A DNA stretch of 64,000 nucleotides from NCBI RefSeq assembly GCF_040833965.1, contig NZ_CP162142.1, positions 186,001 through 250,000 of the forward strand, read 5' to 3'. Every line of letters begins with the position of its first letter. Position 1 is the first letter of the stretch. The DNA is from Leptospira sp. WS39.C2 (GTDB lineage Bacteria; Spirochaetota; Leptospiria; Leptospirales; Leptospiraceae). The notes under the pieces are model-generated. The model was given only the letters and a program-made list of their open reading frames with translations. It did no database searches and was not told the origin of the DNA. The translations under genes were made by a program, and so were the position numbers. Positions 35,549-45,836 of this stretch are shown in pieces.

Positions 35549-36982
35549 TTGAGTCTATCGAAAAAGTATCAGGTGAGTGTAAATCGTCAAGTCACAATGA
35601 TTCGAGCAGGCCTTCTATTTTCGACTCTTGCCATTTTTCCTGCCATCTTCGGATGGTACCAAGTATGGCTTGGAATCACCCCCGCCCAAGAGATCAATTT
35701 AGCAATTGCGCTAGTAGTATCCTTCCTTTGGGTCACAGAACTTATACCCTTGTACGTGACTGGATTTTTGGTTCTCTTTTTAGAATTGGTATGGCTGATT
35801 CCAGGATGGGGACCAGGTGCCCCAAAAACGATTACTTTTTTATCCTGTTATTTTTCGGAGACCATCTTACTTTTCTTAGGTGGATTTGTGATCTCTAGCG
35901 CGATCAGTTTTTATGGACTTGATGTGTCAATTGCTAGATTTGTGATCAAAAACACGAAAGGTTCAGCATTTTTATTAGTTTTATCGTTAGGATTTGCGAC
36001 TGCTTTTTTATCCTGCTTCATGAATAACACGGCCACTGCTGCTATGATGTTAGGACTTGTTTCTTCCATGATGAAGTCGTTGGATGATAAAAGTCCTTTG
36101 CGAAAATCAATTTTGTTTATGGTTCCTTTTTCAGCAAATTTAGGTGGAATTGGAACACCAGTTGGAACCCTTCCGAATGTGATTGGCATTGCGTATTTGC
36201 AAGAAAAAGGTTTTCAAATTGGATTTTTGGATTGGATGGCATTTGCGTTTCCTGTCTTCATACTTTCTGTTTTGGCCCTTGCTGGAATTTTGTACATTGT
36301 GTACTTAAAAAAAGAAAAATCCATCCAATCAATCCGTTTGCTCCAAGTGAGGGAAGAAAACACATCTATCTCTTCAGAAAAAAAATGGATCGCAATCGGA
36401 ATTATTCTCATCACAATACTTGGATGGATTACTTCAGATTGGCATGGAATTTCCAATGGAACTGTCGCTTTATTTCCTGTGATTGTTTTTTTTGGATTTT
36501 CCCTTTTAGATTTAAAGGAGTTTCGAAATTTATCTTGGGATGTTTTAATTCTTATGGGTGGTGGAATTGCTCTTGGGAAAGCATTCGAAGAAACGGGTCT
36601 TGCCAAAAATTTCGTCACTACGTTTTTGTTAGGTGAATCAAGCCAGCTGGGTTTATTTTTGTTTTTTTCAATTTTGTCTTTATCGCTGTCTTGTTTTTTA
36701 AGTAACACTAGTGTAGCCAATTTAATTCTACCAATTACCATGGGACTTCCAAATGAACTCATTGTTCCAGCTGCCATAGGTGCGACAGTCGGTGCATCCC
36801 TTGCCATGCCTCTCCCAGTTTCCACACCACCCAATGCATTGGCATTTAGTTATGGTGGCATTCGTAGTTGGGAGATGGTAAAAATTGGAGGTTTCATTTC
36901 AATCGTCGCTTGGGTCTTTTTTACATTGGTGGGAGGATTCCTAATGCACCATTTACAGATCGTGGATTTTTCTAACTTTTAA
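35549..36982 (+). CDS. SLC13/DASS-family anion:sodium symporter
   Basis: This is an inner-membrane transporter of about 477 residues with 11-12 helices. DASS motifs are SCFMNNTATAAMMLGLV (first SNT-like motif), LGGIGTPVGTLPNVIGIAYL, and in the second half FLSNTSVANLILPI and PVSTPPNALAFSYG. Members take up dicarboxylates, citrate or sulfate with sodium. The start is uncertain: the TTG at 35549 gives the longest form and the ATG at 35597 would begin MIRAGLLFSTLAIFP; neither has a clear ribosome-binding site. Confidence 0.9.
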   Translation: MSLSKKYQVSVNRQVTMIRAGLLFSTLAIFPAIFGWYQVWLGITPAQEINLAIALVVSFLWVTELIPLYVTGFLVLFLELVWLIPGWGPGAPKTITFLSCYFSETILLFLGGFVISSAISFYGLDVSIARFVIKNTKGSAFLLVLSLGFATAFLSCFMNNTATAAMMLGLVSSMMKSLDDKSPLRKSILFMVPFSANLGGIGTPVGTLPNVIGIAYLQEKGFQIGFLDWMAFAFPVFILSVLALAGILYIVYLKKEKSIQSIRLLQVREENTSISSEKKWIAIGIILITILGWITSDWHGISNGTVALFPVIVFFGFSLLDLKEFRNLSWDVLILMGGGIALGKAFEETGLAKNFVTTFLLGESSQLGLFLFFSILSLSLSCFLSNTSVANLILPITMGLPNELIVPAAIGATVGASLAMPLPVSTPPNALAFSYGGIRSWEMVKIGGFISIVAWVFFTLVGGFLMHHLQIVDFSNF

Positions 36983-37030
36983 AAAAAAGACTTTTCCTTG
37001 TTTTCTCATCGGTTAGCCTTCTCACGGATT

Positions 37031-37603
37031 ATGATTCGATTTCGAAAACTTGCCGTTTTGGTCTTATGTTCCTTTTTTTTCCTTACCTCTTGTTATAATT
37101 ATATGAGTGAAGATGTTCCCATCGTCACAAGACCTGATTTTAAACAACAAATCCCGCTCCTTTCCATCAAAGTTTCCTCTCCGGAAAACAATAAAAACAA
37201 GAGAGAAATCACTGCATTGTATACAAAATACCTCTCTGAGACAGGTTATTTTGGAAGGGTTTTGTCTGACGGGGTCAGAGCAAACCACCATATCGATATT
37301 TATACGAGTGAAGTAAATGAATACGAACATTTCTGGGTATCTTCCATCTCCACAATTTTTATGATTGGAACGGCAGGTTTGTTGCCTTCCATTTACTCAA
37401 AAGAACGTGTGTTACATGCTGATTTTTATTTAAATGAAAAACTCATTGGCCGAGAAAAATATAGGCAAAAACATTCTACATTGTTTGGAATTCCGTTTAT
37501 GTTTATTTGGGAATCAGGAATCAAAGAAGCAAAAACCATCCAATACAATAAAGAAAAAAATCTCATCCATAATGTCGTACAGGATTATAACCGTTACTTA
37601 TAG
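37031..37603 (+). CDS. Lipoprotein of unknown function
   Basis: This protein has about 190 residues with a clear lipoprotein signal (MIRFRKLAVLVLCSFFFLTSC, lipobox LTSC). The ATG at 37031 is chosen because it opens that signal. The body (ISVKVSSPENNKNKREITALY is approximate; the segment HHIDIYTSEVNEYEHFW follows) includes a central hydrophobic stretch, SSISTIFMIGTAGLLPSIY, typical of a group of spirochaete lipoproteins of unknown role. The CAP-domain gene follows 8 bases later, so the two are likely co-expressed at the cell surface or periplasm. Confidence 0.8.
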   Translation: MIRFRKLAVLVLCSFFFLTSCYNYMSEDVPIVTRPDFKQQIPLLSIKVSSPENNKNKREITALYTKYLSETGYFGRVLSDGVRANHHIDIYTSEVNEYEHFWVSSISTIFMIGTAGLLPSIYSKERVLHADFYLNEKLIGREKYRQKHSTLFGIPFMFIWESGIKEAKTIQYNKEKNLIHNVVQDYNRYL

Positions 37604-37611
37604 GAGTTGTT

Positions 37612-38466
37612 ATGAAGTTACACAAAAACCCAATCCAATTACCAAAATCGAAAGTTGAAAACCGGTCCCTTTTGGGAATTTGTTTTATCGTGCTAATGGT
37701 TTTCACTTTGTGCAAAACTCCCGAAGTAAAAAAAGCTCCTGTTGTTGTTGTAGAAGAACCTAAGAAAGTAGAACAAGTTGTTGAAAAACAAGATCCTAAT
37801 CTAGCATTTTTAGAAAGTATCGAAGATGGAAGGGAACTTCCCGATTCCGACAAATGGAAAGTGGAACAATATGAATCCTTTACCGAGGATACGTTTCCAT
37901 CTTATAGTCCTGCAAATGCCACTATTGATTTTGCAAAAGTAGACTATCCTTTGTTAAATGCTGCTATTTTTTATGTGACTTCAAAAGAAAGAAAACAATT
38001 AGGCCTTAGACCATTTAAGTATTCTGAACGATGTGAACAAGCTGCCTTCGGACATGCACAGGACATGGTGACTTATGATTTTTATTCACACACAAGTACG
38101 GTGAATGGTAAAGAAACTCTCAAAGACCGATTGGATCTTGTTGGAATCTCTGAAACCTATTCTGCTGAAAATATCATCAATGCTTTTGGAATCCAATACC
38201 AAAGTGGAAGACCCGTTTTCACACCGGTTCAAAATGGTGGTCCATTTTTTAGTTATACAAAAGCAGGATCACCAATTCCAAACCACACCTATTTAAGTTT
38301 AGCAAAAGCAGTCGTAGAAATTTGGTTCAATTCACCGGGGCATCGTAAAAACATTCTTAACCCTGAGTTTAATTATATGGGAGCAGGGGCATACTTTTAT
38401 AAGGATAAAAAATTCTTTGATGTAGACAAAGTCAAAGCGGTGCAGGTTTTCACAGGGAAACCTTAG
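37612..38466 (+). CDS. CAP/SCP-domain protein, exported (possible lipoprotein)
   Basis: This protein has 284 residues. A hydrophobic segment (GICFIVLMVFTLC) ends at a cysteine, a probable relaxed lipobox, and is followed by a valine/lysine-rich tether (APVVVVEEPKKVEQVV). The C-terminal 180 residues form a CAP (SCP/PR-1) domain, with RPFKYSERCEQAAFGHAQDM, the HTSTVNGKETLKDRL region, SAENI, and WFNSPGHRKNILNPEFNYMG. The paired histidines and glutamate typical of the CAP cavity are present. The role of bacterial CAP proteins is mostly open. Confidence 0.88.
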   Translation: MKLHKNPIQLPKSKVENRSLLGICFIVLMVFTLCKTPEVKKAPVVVVEEPKKVEQVVEKQDPNLAFLESIEDGRELPDSDKWKVEQYESFTEDTFPSYSPANATIDFAKVDYPLLNAAIFYVTSKERKQLGLRPFKYSERCEQAAFGHAQDMVTYDFYSHTSTVNGKETLKDRLDLVGISETYSAENIINAFGIQYQSGRPVFTPVQNGGPFFSYTKAGSPIPNHTYLSLAKAVVEIWFNSPGHRKNILNPEFNYMGAGAYFYKDKKFFDVDKVKAVQVFTGKP

Positions 38467-38470
38467 TTTG

Positions 38471-38938
38471 TTACTTTGCGGTAACGCCCGCTAATTTCGT
38501 AACAATCTCAAATTCTTTTTTTGTGACAGGTTGGATCGATAACCTCGATCCTTTTTGTGTCACTACCATCTTCTCTAATCCTTTTGTTTTTTTCAAAATG
38601 TCGAGAGAAATCAGTTCATCAAATTTTGTGTGGGGTTTTAAATGTACTCCAAACCATCGAGGTTCTGTTCCTTTTAGTTTTGGATCAAAGTATTTGTGAT
38701 TGGGGTCAAATTGGTAAGGGTCGGGACTTGCTTCTTTTGCAACTTCAGCGATGCCCACAACACCTGGGGGTTCTAACCTGCTATGATAAAACAAAACCAA
38801 GTCACCTAACTTCACTTCATCACGAAGGTAATTACGTGCTTGGTAATTTCTGACACCCTCCCAATACGAGAGTTTTTCTCGTATTAGGTCGTCGATCGAA
38901 AAGACATCAGGTTCTGTTTTAAAGAGCCAATACTTCAT
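38471..38938 (-). CDS. EVE-domain protein
   Basis: This is a small protein of 155 residues that is entirely an EVE domain (PUA/YTH-like fold) thought to bind modified bases in nucleic acids. It begins [20 protein letters not shown] and contains WEGVRNYQARNYLRDEVKLG, DLVLFYHS and GVHLKPHTKFDELISLDILK, as in the thymocyte nuclear protein 1 group. Its ATG shares one base with the ftsH stop (TAATG), so it ends the ftsH operon. Confidence 0.92.
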   Translation of the reverse strand: MKYWLFKTEPDVFSIDDLIREKLSYWEGVRNYQARNYLRDEVKLGDLVLFYHSRLEPPGVVGIAEVAKEASPDPYQFDPNHKYFDPKLKGTEPRWFGVHLKPHTKFDELISLDILKKTKGLEKMVVTQKGSRLSIQPVTKKEFEIVTKLAGVTAK

Positions 38939-40890
38939 TAAGCCGAATAAGCTGGTTTTGTTGCAGAAGTTCCTTTTCCTTTTTTGGATCCAATCCCTGG
39001 TTTTGTATCAGAGTATTTATCAAAAGAAGGTTGTACGATGTCTGTTAATTCCTGTGCATCAATGGTTTCTTTTGCAAGAAGTGCTTTTGCAATTGCATCC
39101 AATTTTTTTTGGTTTTTCTTCACCAAATCACGTCCTTTGTCGAGACAAGTTTGGATGATTCGTTTCACTTCTTGGTCAATCATGGCGGCAAATTCTTCTG
39201 AGTAAGGTTTGCTAGTATGACCATAATCTCTTCCCATAAATGGTGAAGTTTCACCGGAACCATAGTGGATGGTTCCGAGTTTTTCAGACATACCCCATTC
39301 ACATACCATACGACGAGCAATGTTCGTTGCTTGTTGGATGTCATTGGATGAACCGTTGGATGGGTCACCAAAAATGAGTTCTTCGGCAATGTATCCACCC
39401 ATAGACATCACGATACGATCCAAACAATAGTTTTTACGATACGAATGTCTGTCTTCCACAGGGAGAGATTGGGTGAGACCAAGGGCACGTCCACGTGGGA
39501 TGATGGTTACTTTATGAACTGGTTCGGTGTACGGCAGTAAGGTGCCAAGAAGGGCGTGGCCTGCTTCATGGTAAGCTGTCATTTCTTTCTCTTTGTCAGA
39601 GATGAACATCGACTTACGTTCAGGTCCCATCATCACCTTATCACGAGCTTCTTCGAGTTCTTCTTGGGTCACACGTTTTTTATTACGACGCGCAGCAAGA
39701 AGAGCAGCTTCGTTGATGAGGTTTGCAAGATCTGCTCCTGTAAATCCAGGAGTTCCGCGAGCAATGGAGTTTAAAGAAATATCAGAAACTAAAGGAACCT
39801 TTTTCGCGTGGACTGCCAAAATTTCTTCACGGCCTTTTAGGTCAGGAAGGTCAACAATCACTTGTCTATCAAAACGACCTGGTCGGAGGAGGGCTGGGTC
39901 AAGGACATCAGCACGGTTTGTAGCCGCCATGACGATGACACCTTCATTCATTTCAAATCCATCCATCTCAACTAACATCTGATTGAGGGTCTGTTCCCTT
40001 TCGTCGTGTCCACCACCGAGGCCTGCACCACGAAGGCGACCAACAGCATCAATCTCATCGATAAAGATGATACAAGGTGCATTCTTTTTCCCTTGGTCAA
40101 AAAGATCACGAACACGTGATGCACCCACACCCACAAACATCTCCACAAAGTCAGAACCGGAGATAGAGAAAAAAGGAACACCAGCTTCTCCAGCGACTGC
40201 TTTTGCAAGTAAGGTTTTACCAGTACCTGGAGGACCAACAAGGAGAACTCCTTTTGGAATCCTTGCACCGATGGCCTGGAATTTTTTTGGATCTTTTAAA
40301 AATTCAATGATTTCGAGAAGTTCAACTTTTGCTTCTTCACAACCAGCAACATCATTAAAAGTTACTTTTACTTTTGGATCCACATTCATCTTGGCACGAG
40401 ACTTACCAAAGGTAAATGCTTTGTTACCAGAAGCTTGGAGTTGGCGCATCATGATAAACCAAATGATACCAAGAGCAAATAACCAAGGGATGATGCCCGA
40501 GACAACACTCCAAAGTTTATTTTCTTCAGTGGATTTTGCAGTAAAACTCAGGCGTGACTTACGAAGTTTTGTCACCAAATCATCGTTAACTTGTGCTACA
40601 TTGGTTTTGAATGGTTTTGGTTTGTTGTCCTTACTATTTTCAGGAATGTACCAACCTTCAATGAGTTCTTTATCAATGATGATTTGTTGTTTGGAAGAAA
40701 TATCTTTCCCATCTTTGGAAGTGATTTTCCCAATGGGTTTTTTCCCTTCAATTGGTTCTACCATATTCAAAAAATCGGAATAACTGATTTCGTCGGGTTT
40801 ACCGGCAAAGTCTTGGCCCTTGTAAACCGTTGCCAAAATGACAAGGAATACGAGTAAAAATAGGAATACGGTTTTGATGTTTTTATTCAT
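38938..40890 (-). CDS. ftsH: ATP-dependent zinc metalloprotease FtsH
   Basis: This is a membrane-bound AAA protease that degrades misfolded membrane proteins and regulators. It has 650 residues: two membrane helices flank a periplasmic domain of about 100 residues, then come the AAA module with [19 protein letters not shown], the [11 protein letters not shown]alker B, the second region of homology ([20 protein letters not shown]), and the protease domain with HEAGH in [12 protein letters not shown]. It lies 28 bases after pth on the same strand. Confidence 0.97.
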   Translation of the reverse strand: MNKNIKTVFLFLLVFLVILATVYKGQDFAGKPDEISYSDFLNMVEPIEGKKPIGKITSKDGKDISSKQQIIIDKELIEGWYIPENSKDNKPKPFKTNVAQVNDDLVTKLRKSRLSFTAKSTEENKLWSVVSGIIPWLFALGIIWFIMMRQLQASGNKAFTFGKSRAKMNVDPKVKVTFNDVAGCEEAKVELLEIIEFLKDPKKFQAIGARIPKGVLLVGPPGTGKTLLAKAVAGEAGVPFFSISGSDFVEMFVGVGASRVRDLFDQGKKNAPCIIFIDEIDAVGRLRGAGLGGGHDEREQTLNQMLVEMDGFEMNEGVIVMAATNRADVLDPALLRPGRFDRQVIVDLPDLKGREEILAVHAKKVPLVSDISLNSIARGTPGFTGADLANLINEAALLAARRNKKRVTQEELEEARDKVMMGPERKSMFISDKEKEMTAYHEAGHALLGTLLPYTEPVHKVTIIPRGRALGLTQSLPVEDRHSYRKNYCLDRIVMSMGGYIAEELIFGDPSNGSSNDIQQATNIARRMVCEWGMSEKLGTIHYGSGETSPFMGRDYGHTSKPYSEEFAAMIDQEVKRIIQTCLDKGRDLVKKNQKKLDAIAKALLAKETIDAQELTDIVQPSFDKYSDTKPGIGSKKGKGTSATKPAYSA

Positions 40891-40917
40891 GTAAGACTTC
40901 CGATGATTAGACTAAAA

Positions 40918-41481
40918 TCAAAGGTGATATTTCTGAATCACTTCGTCGATATCCCCCATGGAAATCGAACGAATCGCCGCTTCGGCGTCATTGATGATCT
41001 GTATCAAACTCAGGTTCTCTAATGGCTCAAAATCTTCACGTAAAAAATCTTCTCTTTTTTTCGGATTGTAGCTGGAATTAAGAACGCCGATCCGAATGCG
41101 AATGAAGTTAGGAGAGCGTAATGAGACAGAAATCGAGTTTACCCCGGGATTTGTGTCATTTTCGCCACCTTTTGTGACTACGATTTGGCCCAGTTCCAGT
41201 CCCACATCTTCGTGGATCACGACGATGTCTTTGACTTGGATTTTGAGAAAGGAGGCAATGTAGAGGACAGACTCACCAGACAGTTCACTGAAGGTTTGTG
41301 GTTTGAGTAAAACCACTTCGTCCCCTTCAAAGTCACCACGTCCGATGAGTGATTTTTTCTTTTTAGTTTTGATTTCGAGGCCAATGTTATTCGCAATGAC
41401 ATCAAGAATCTTAAAACCAATGTTAGATCGATTGTTGTTATACTTATCGCCAGGATTTCCTAGCCCTACAATTAACTTCAT
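40918..41481 (-). CDS. pth: Peptidyl-tRNA hydrolase homologue lacking the catalytic residues
   Basis: Pth recycles tRNA from peptidyl-tRNA that falls off ribosomes. This 187-residue protein aligns along its whole length (MKLIVGLGNPGDKY start, ASFLKI, IRIRIGV), and its place between rplY and ftsH is typical. Against the E. coli enzyme, Asn10 is kept, but the catalytic His20 is Ser (NRSN for TRHN), Asn68 is Glu (TFSELSG for TFMNLSG), Asp93 is Glu (HEDVGLELG for HDELDLPPG), and His113 is Asn (DTNPGV for GGHNGL). It is intact and in a conserved operon, so it is likely expressed, but it may not have classical hydrolase activity. Confidence 0.88.
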   Translation of the reverse strand: MKLIVGLGNPGDKYNNNRSNIGFKILDVIANNIGLEIKTKKKKSLIGRGDFEGDEVVLLKPQTFSELSGESVLYIASFLKIQVKDIVVIHEDVGLELGQIVVTKGGENDTNPGVNSISVSLRSPNFIRIRIGVLNSSYNPKKREDFLREDFEPLENLSLIQIINDAEAAIRSISMGDIDEVIQKYHL

Positions 41482-41500
41482 TGGTTTTTAAAAGTAAATC

Positions 41501-42133
41501 TTACTTCTTACCAGCTTTTTTAGCTGCAGGTTTCCCTTTGGCATCCGCTTCTGCTTTTTCAGCGCGTTCTGCTGCTAGGATCGCTTTCGTTTTGTTACAT
41601 GAAGCAACAATCGGATCACCATTCACTAAAATTTCCCATGATGCTGGATGAGGGAGTTCAGAAACTTTAATCATCATTCCAATATCAAGACCACTTACAT
41701 CAATAGTGATCACGTCAGTAAGATCTTCTGGTGTAGATTTCACTTTGATTTCGTGAACTAAATGTTCGAATTGACCACCAGCTTTGGATCCTTTTGCAAC
41801 ACCTGTTGTTTTGATCGCTACAGTTGTTTGGATTTTTCTGCCTGGAGTCACTTTGTAAAAGTCAATATGACGAATTTGTCCTGTGTGAGGAAATCTTTGG
41901 ATTTCTTTTACGAATACTCTTTCCGATTTTCCGTCGAGTTCAAGGTCAATGAGAGTTGCCTTACGAATGCCTGAGTCGATGAGTCTTTGGATTTCTTTTT
42001 CGACAACACTTGCCGATTTTGCCTCACCGTTTCCGATGATGTTAGCCGGTACTAAACCTTCCACACGCATCCTTCTAGCAGGACCTTTTCCTGTTGAAGT
42101 TCTTGGTTGTGCTTTGATAGTGATTTTTTCCAT
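41501..42133 (-). CDS. rplY: 50S ribosomal protein L25/general stress protein Ctc
   Basis: This is a ribosomal protein of 210 residues of the long CTC form. The N-terminal L25 domain binds 5S rRNA (KGPARRMRVEGLVPANIIGN, then VFVKEIQRFPHTGQIRHIDFYKV) and a TL5-type C-terminal domain follows (VKSTPEDLTDVITIDVSGLD). The C-terminus is an alanine/lysine-rich tail. It sits between prs and pth with gaps of about 20 bases, the usual operon order. Confidence 0.95.
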   Translation of the reverse strand: MEKITIKAQPRTSTGKGPARRMRVEGLVPANIIGNGEAKSASVVEKEIQRLIDSGIRKATLIDLELDGKSERVFVKEIQRFPHTGQIRHIDFYKVTPGRKIQTTVAIKTTGVAKGSKAGGQFEHLVHEIKVKSTPEDLTDVITIDVSGLDIGMMIKVSELPHPASWEILVNGDPIVASCNKTKAILAAERAEKAEADAKGKPAAKKAGKK

Positions 42134-42150
42134 GATTATGTTCCTTAAAG

Positions 42151-43092
42151 TTATGAAAACAGACTAGAGATTGATTCTTCGTTATGAATCCGCTCGATGG
42201 CTTTTGCAAAGAGTGGGGCGATAGAGAGCGTTTTCAAGTGATTTATTTTTTTGCTCTCGGGAATGGCGATGGAATTGGAGAGAACAATTTGTTTAAAATT
42301 GGCCTCATTGAGTTTTGATGGTGCTTCTCCGGAAAGTACTCCGTGGGATGCACAACATAATACAGATTTTGCTCCATTTTCATAGAGTGCTATTGCTGCC
42401 TTGGCAATGGTTCCACCCGTATCGATCATGTCATCGAGTAACAAACAATTTTTGTCTTTGATGTCACCAATCACGTGCATCACAACTGACTCGTTTGCTT
42501 TTGGCCTACGTTTGTCAATAATGGCAAGAGATCCGTTTACTTTTTTACCAAAATTACGAGCACGTTCTGCTCCACCTGAATCGGGAGATACAATCACAAG
42601 ATCGTCCATCTTCAGTGAGTTGATGTATTCGGCGAGTACTGGTGAAAAATACAAATGGTCCACAGGGATTCTAAAAAAACCTTGGATTTGGTCTGCATGT
42701 AGGTCCATCGTGAGGACTCGGTCAGGGCCAACGGTTTCGATTAAATCGGCAACCATTCGAGCAGAAATTGGAACCCGAGGTTCTACCTTTCTGTCTTGGC
42801 GACCATAACCATAATATGGGATAACAGCAGTAATACGGCGAGCGGATGCTCTTCTTGCTGCATCAATGATGAGTAAAAGTTCCATCAAACTATCGTTTGC
42901 TGGGTAACTAATGGATTGAACCACAAAAACATCACGGCCACGTACGTTTTCTTCGATTTTGACAGAACTTTCTCCGTCGGAAAATCGTTTCACAGAAATT
43001 TGGCCATTTGGAATGCCTAAGTTTTTGCAGATTTCTTCTGCTAAAGGTCTATTTGCATTACCAGAAAATACTACAACTTCGCTAGGATTCAT
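42151..43092 (-). CDS. prs: Ribose-phosphate pyrophosphokinase
   Basis: The enzyme makes PRPP from ribose 5-phosphate and ATP for nucleotide, histidine and tryptophan synthesis. It has 313 residues. It contains the family start [26 protein letters not shown], the ATP-binding loop [35 protein letters not shown] and the PRPP-binding [13 protein letters not shown]. Its start overlaps the glmU stop by 4 bases, so expression is coupled to the uridyltransferase. Confidence 0.97.
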   Translation of the reverse strand: MNPSEVVVFSGNANRPLAEEICKNLGIPNGQISVKRFSDGESSVKIEENVRGRDVFVVQSISYPANDSLMELLLIIDAARRASARRITAVIPYYGYGRQDRKVEPRVPISARMVADLIETVGPDRVLTMDLHADQIQGFFRIPVDHLYFSPVLAEYINSLKMDDLVIVSPDSGGAERARNFGKKVNGSLAIIDKRRPKANESVVMHVIGDIKDKNCLLLDDMIDTGGTIAKAAIALYENGAKSVLCCASHGVLSGEAPSKLNEANFKQIVLSNSIAIPESKKINHLKTLSIAPLFAKAIERIHNEESISSLFS

Positions 43093-43850
43093 ACTCCAAC
43101 CAACCCATTATCTATATATTGTTTCGCAAGTGCCAAATCATCTGGAGAATTGATCCCATGACTTTCTAAAGCATTGGTCAAAGTTTGAGCTCCAACCTTT
43201 TTTCCTTCGTTTCGGAAAATCTTAATCACATCAGTGAGGTAATATTCTTTTTGAGCGTTATTGTTTCCAATTTGTTTGAGTGCTCCAAAAAGATCTTCAG
43301 TATTAAAACAATAAGTGCCAGTATTCACTTCGTTTACGGCTTTTTCTTCGGGACTCGCATCTTTTTCTTCTACGATGCGAAGTAAACTTCCATCATCAGC
43401 GGAACGAATGATACGACCGTAACCAGTAGGGTTTTCCATTTTAGCGGAAAGAACTGTTGCCACATAACCATTTGTTTTGTGGTGTTCGATGAGATTCGAA
43501 AAAGATGATGATGAAATGAGAGGTGCATCTCCACAAGCAACAATCGTGTAACCAGTGTATGGTGCTAGTTGTTTCTCAGCAGAAATCACTGCGTGTCCAG
43601 TTCCGAGTTGTTCTGTTTGTTCGGCAAATTCAACACCTGGGAAGGATTTTGCAATGTCTGTGACTATGTCTTTGCGGTAACCGACAACAACAACCTTTCG
43701 GTTGATACCGGCAGATTCGATATTACGAAGAACGTGGAGTAAAAGTGGAGATTCGTTCAGTACAACCGCAACCTTGGGAAGCTCACTCTTCATTCGAGTT
43801 CCTTTCCCCGCCGCCAAAATAACAGCAGTTACAGTATTATGTAGGTTCAT
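43089..43850 (-). CDS. glmU: UDP-N-acetylglucosamine pyrophosphorylase (GlmU N-terminal domain only)
   Basis: This is a nucleotidyltransferase of 253 residues that would make UDP-GlcNAc from GlcNAc-1-P and UTP. The activating loop [16 protein letters not shown], the segment [16 protein letters not shown] and [17 protein letters not shown] match GlmU. The left-handed beta-helix acetyltransferase domain, normally residues 230-450, is absent; the protein ends cleanly and overlaps prs. So GlcN-1-P acetylation must be done elsewhere, or the enzyme serves another sugar nucleotide. Confidence 0.87.
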   Translation of the reverse strand: MNLHNTVTAVILAAGKGTRMKSELPKVAVVLNESPLLLHVLRNIESAGINRKVVVVGYRKDIVTDIAKSFPGVEFAEQTEQLGTGHAVISAEKQLAPYTGYTIVACGDAPLISSSSFSNLIEHHKTNGYVATVLSAKMENPTGYGRIIRSADDGSLLRIVEEKDASPEEKAVNEVNTGTYCFNTEDLFGALKQIGNNNAQKEYYLTDVIKIFRNEGKKVGAQTLTNALESHGINSPDDLALAKQYIDNGLVGV

Positions 43851-43877
43851 CGTTCGTTCTATCGGATCTTTTAAAAC

Positions 43878-43953
43878 TGGCTGGCCTGCTAGGATTCGAA
43901 CCTAGGGAATGGCGATACCAAAAACCGCTGCCTTACCGCTTGGCTACAGGCCA
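43878..43953 (-). tRNA. tRNA-Gln (anticodon TTG)
   Basis: On the minus strand the 76-base tRNA runs from 43953 to 43878 with CCA encoded. The acceptor stem TGGCCTG/CAGGCCA is perfect, with discriminator G. The anticodon stem GCGGT/ATCGC encloses the loop TTTTGGT with anticodon TTG (Gln). The T-arm reads CTAGG-TTCGAAT-CCTAG. It lies between ispE and glmU, 4 bases from ispE, and is probably cut out of their transcript. The association of ispE, tRNA-Gln and prs is conserved in many bacteria. Confidence 0.97.
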
Positions 43954-43957
43954 GTTT

Positions 43958-44869
43958 CTAAAAAGAGAACGTTCGAAATTCCATTTCGGGGAATCGATGG
44001 GAAACATTGGGAAGGGCCTCGTTTCGTTTCCCTTCTTCCTTGTAAATGCCATAAAGACAAGAACCAGAACCTGAAAGAGAAGCAAAATCTGCTCCCGACT
44101 CAAAGAACCCTAATTTCAATTCCTTTAGTAAGGGTTGGGTCTGGAAAGCGATTTTTTCAAACTCGTTCTCTAACCTGTTTTGCAGGTAAGCCCAATCCCC
44201 GACGTGAAGACTTCGAATTAAATCCTCTGCCAGAGATTTCCATACTTCGGAACCATAGGGTTTTTGTAAACTTTTTTGAAGGCCTGCGTACATAGAACCG
44301 GTAGATAATCCAAACGGAGGGATGGCTAAAATGCCATATCCTTTGGCAACTGAGATGGGTTCTAAGACCTCGCCAATCCCACTCACAAAACAGGGAGAGG
44401 TTTGGAGGAAAAAAGGCACATCGGCCCCTATGGATTTGGCAAAAACGATTTGCTCTTCTGGGTTTAGATCCGTGAAAGGGAAGAGGTGGCGCAAAAACAC
44501 ACCTGCGTTGCTACTCCCTCCACCAATTCCCCCCTCTGGAGGCAGGAATTTTTGGAGATGAATGCGGACTTCCAAGGGTTCCAGGAAGTGGTTTTTGAGT
44601 TGGGTGAAGGTTATTGTGAGGATATTACGAGAAAGTTCCCCTCGTTCTGAGACCGCTTCAAAAAGAGAGTGGCGGTAACCTAACAAATGGTTTTCGGAGT
44701 GAAACACAAACTTGGATTCACTCTCCTTAGGTAAAGATTGGATTTGGATATCCATGGGGTCTCCAAAGTCAATCGGAACAAAAACACTTCGGATTTCGTG
44801 AAGTCCATCTTCCCTTTTGTAAGGAACCACCAAACCAATGTTAATCTTTGCATGGGTAATGGTCAACAT
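43958..44869 (-). CDS. ispE: 4-diphosphocytidyl-2-C-methyl-D-erythritol kinase
   Basis: This GHMP kinase phosphorylates CDP-ME in the MEP route to isoprenoids. It has 303 residues. It begins with [20 protein letters not shown], contains the ATP loop [40 protein letters not shown] and the C-terminal [10 protein letters not shown]. It heads the ispE-tRNA-glmU-prs part of a long minus-strand run and lies 10 bases after the WYL gene. Confidence 0.95.
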   Translation of the reverse strand: MLTITHAKINIGLVVPYKREDGLHEIRSVFVPIDFGDPMDIQIQSLPKESESKFVFHSENHLLGYRHSLFEAVSERGELSRNILTITFTQLKNHFLEPLEVRIHLQKFLPPEGGIGGGSSNAGVFLRHLFPFTDLNPEEQIVFAKSIGADVPFFLQTSPCFVSGIGEVLEPISVAKGYGILAIPPFGLSTGSMYAGLQKSLQKPYGSEVWKSLAEDLIRSLHVGDWAYLQNRLENEFEKIAFQTQPLLKELKLGFFESGADFASLSGSGSCLYGIYKEEGKRNEALPNVSHRFPEMEFRTFSF

Positions 44870-44879
44870 AGGTGATACT

Positions 44880-45836
44880 TTATTTAGGGATAGATTCGTT
44901 GTGATTGGAAAGGGAAATGGACTGTAAATGGAGTTTGATAGATTCTTTGATTTCTTTTGGTTCTGTAACTAAAACAGATGGTCCATACCCGAGGATGGTT
45001 TGGATGAGCCAATTTTCATCCCGCATGGGAGTTTGGAATTGGCGATAATTCGTGTTTCCAATTTGTTTTGTGTTTCCTGTTTCTTTTAAAGGGAGTTTGA
45101 GGCCCAAATGGTAAGAAGCAGAATCTGTCACCCAAAGGGTAACATTAGTTTCCGAGTTTTCTTCTTTTTGGAACTTCTGTTGGAAACCTTGTAAAAACTC
45201 TCCAGCTGTTTCTGGGATATTTGGAAATTCCAAATCGGTGAGAGTCACATCCAAGATATAATCCAATCGGAAGGAACGAAATCCTTCTTTTTTCACATCA
45301 TAAGCAAGTAAGTAAGATTCATTTTCTTCTAGGAGTATCCAAGGAGCAAGGGTTCTTGTTTCCTTTTCTTTAGTGTTTCGTTTCCAATAAACAATTGTTA
45401 GTATTTTTTGGGAACGAATGGCATCTTGGATGATTTCTTTTGTTTTTTGATGAGGAGACCATTCTCCCGACGGCAAAACAGAATCAATTTTTTGTAAGAT
45501 GGATTGTTTGGTTGTGAGATCATTTCCTTCTTTAGTGGTCAGGAGTAAAGACCGAAGGGTCGCCCATTCTTTTGGCGAAAGGGGAAGTGCTGAGTCAATA
45601 GCGATGGGGAGTCTGATTTTTACCTTATCCCCATCAAAATCCAAATCCACAGCATCTGTTGGTGAGTAAGGATACATCTCAATCATATACAACTCTCCCA
45701 AATCTTTTTTGAGAGAAGCGATGGATTTGTGTCCTGTCACTCCTTGGATTTCCTCTAAAGACAAACCTTCTGGGTGGGAAGCCAGAAGGCGGATTAGATT
45801 TAATTTAGAAGCTGCCCGAGCTGTGGAAGGGTTCAT
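44880..45836 (-). CDS. WYL-domain transcriptional regulator
   Basis: This is a predicted regulator of 318 residues. The N-terminus is a winged-helix ([20 protein letters not shown]) and a WYL domain follows (about 140-220: [40 protein letters not shown]), with a C-terminal extension. WYL domains sense ligands, often nucleotides or nucleic acids. It shares one base with the acyltransferase gene upstream and lies 10 bases before ispE, so it is embedded in the operon rather than divergent from a target. Confidence 0.88.
   Translation of the reverse strand: MNPSTARAASKLNLIRLLASHPEGLSLEEIQGVTGHKSIASLKKDLGELYMIEMYPYSPTDAVDLDFDGDKVKIRLPIAIDSALPLSPKEWATLRSLLLTTKEGNDLTTKQSILQKIDSVLPSGEWSPHQKTKEIIQDAIRSQKILTIVYWKRNTKEKETRTLAPWILLEENESYLLAYDVKKEGFRSFRLDYILDVTLTDLEFPNIPETAGEFLQGFQQKFQKEENSETNVTLWVTDSASYHLGLKLPLKETGNTKQIGNTNYRQFQTPMRDENWLIQTILGYGPSVLVTEPKEIKESIKLHLQSISLSNHNESIPK

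Noticed and set aside
38471..38490. GTTAC/GTAAC hairpin between the CAP and EVE genes as a terminator
   Set aside because: Only five base pairs with a six-base loop, partly inside the EVE coding end; too weak to call.
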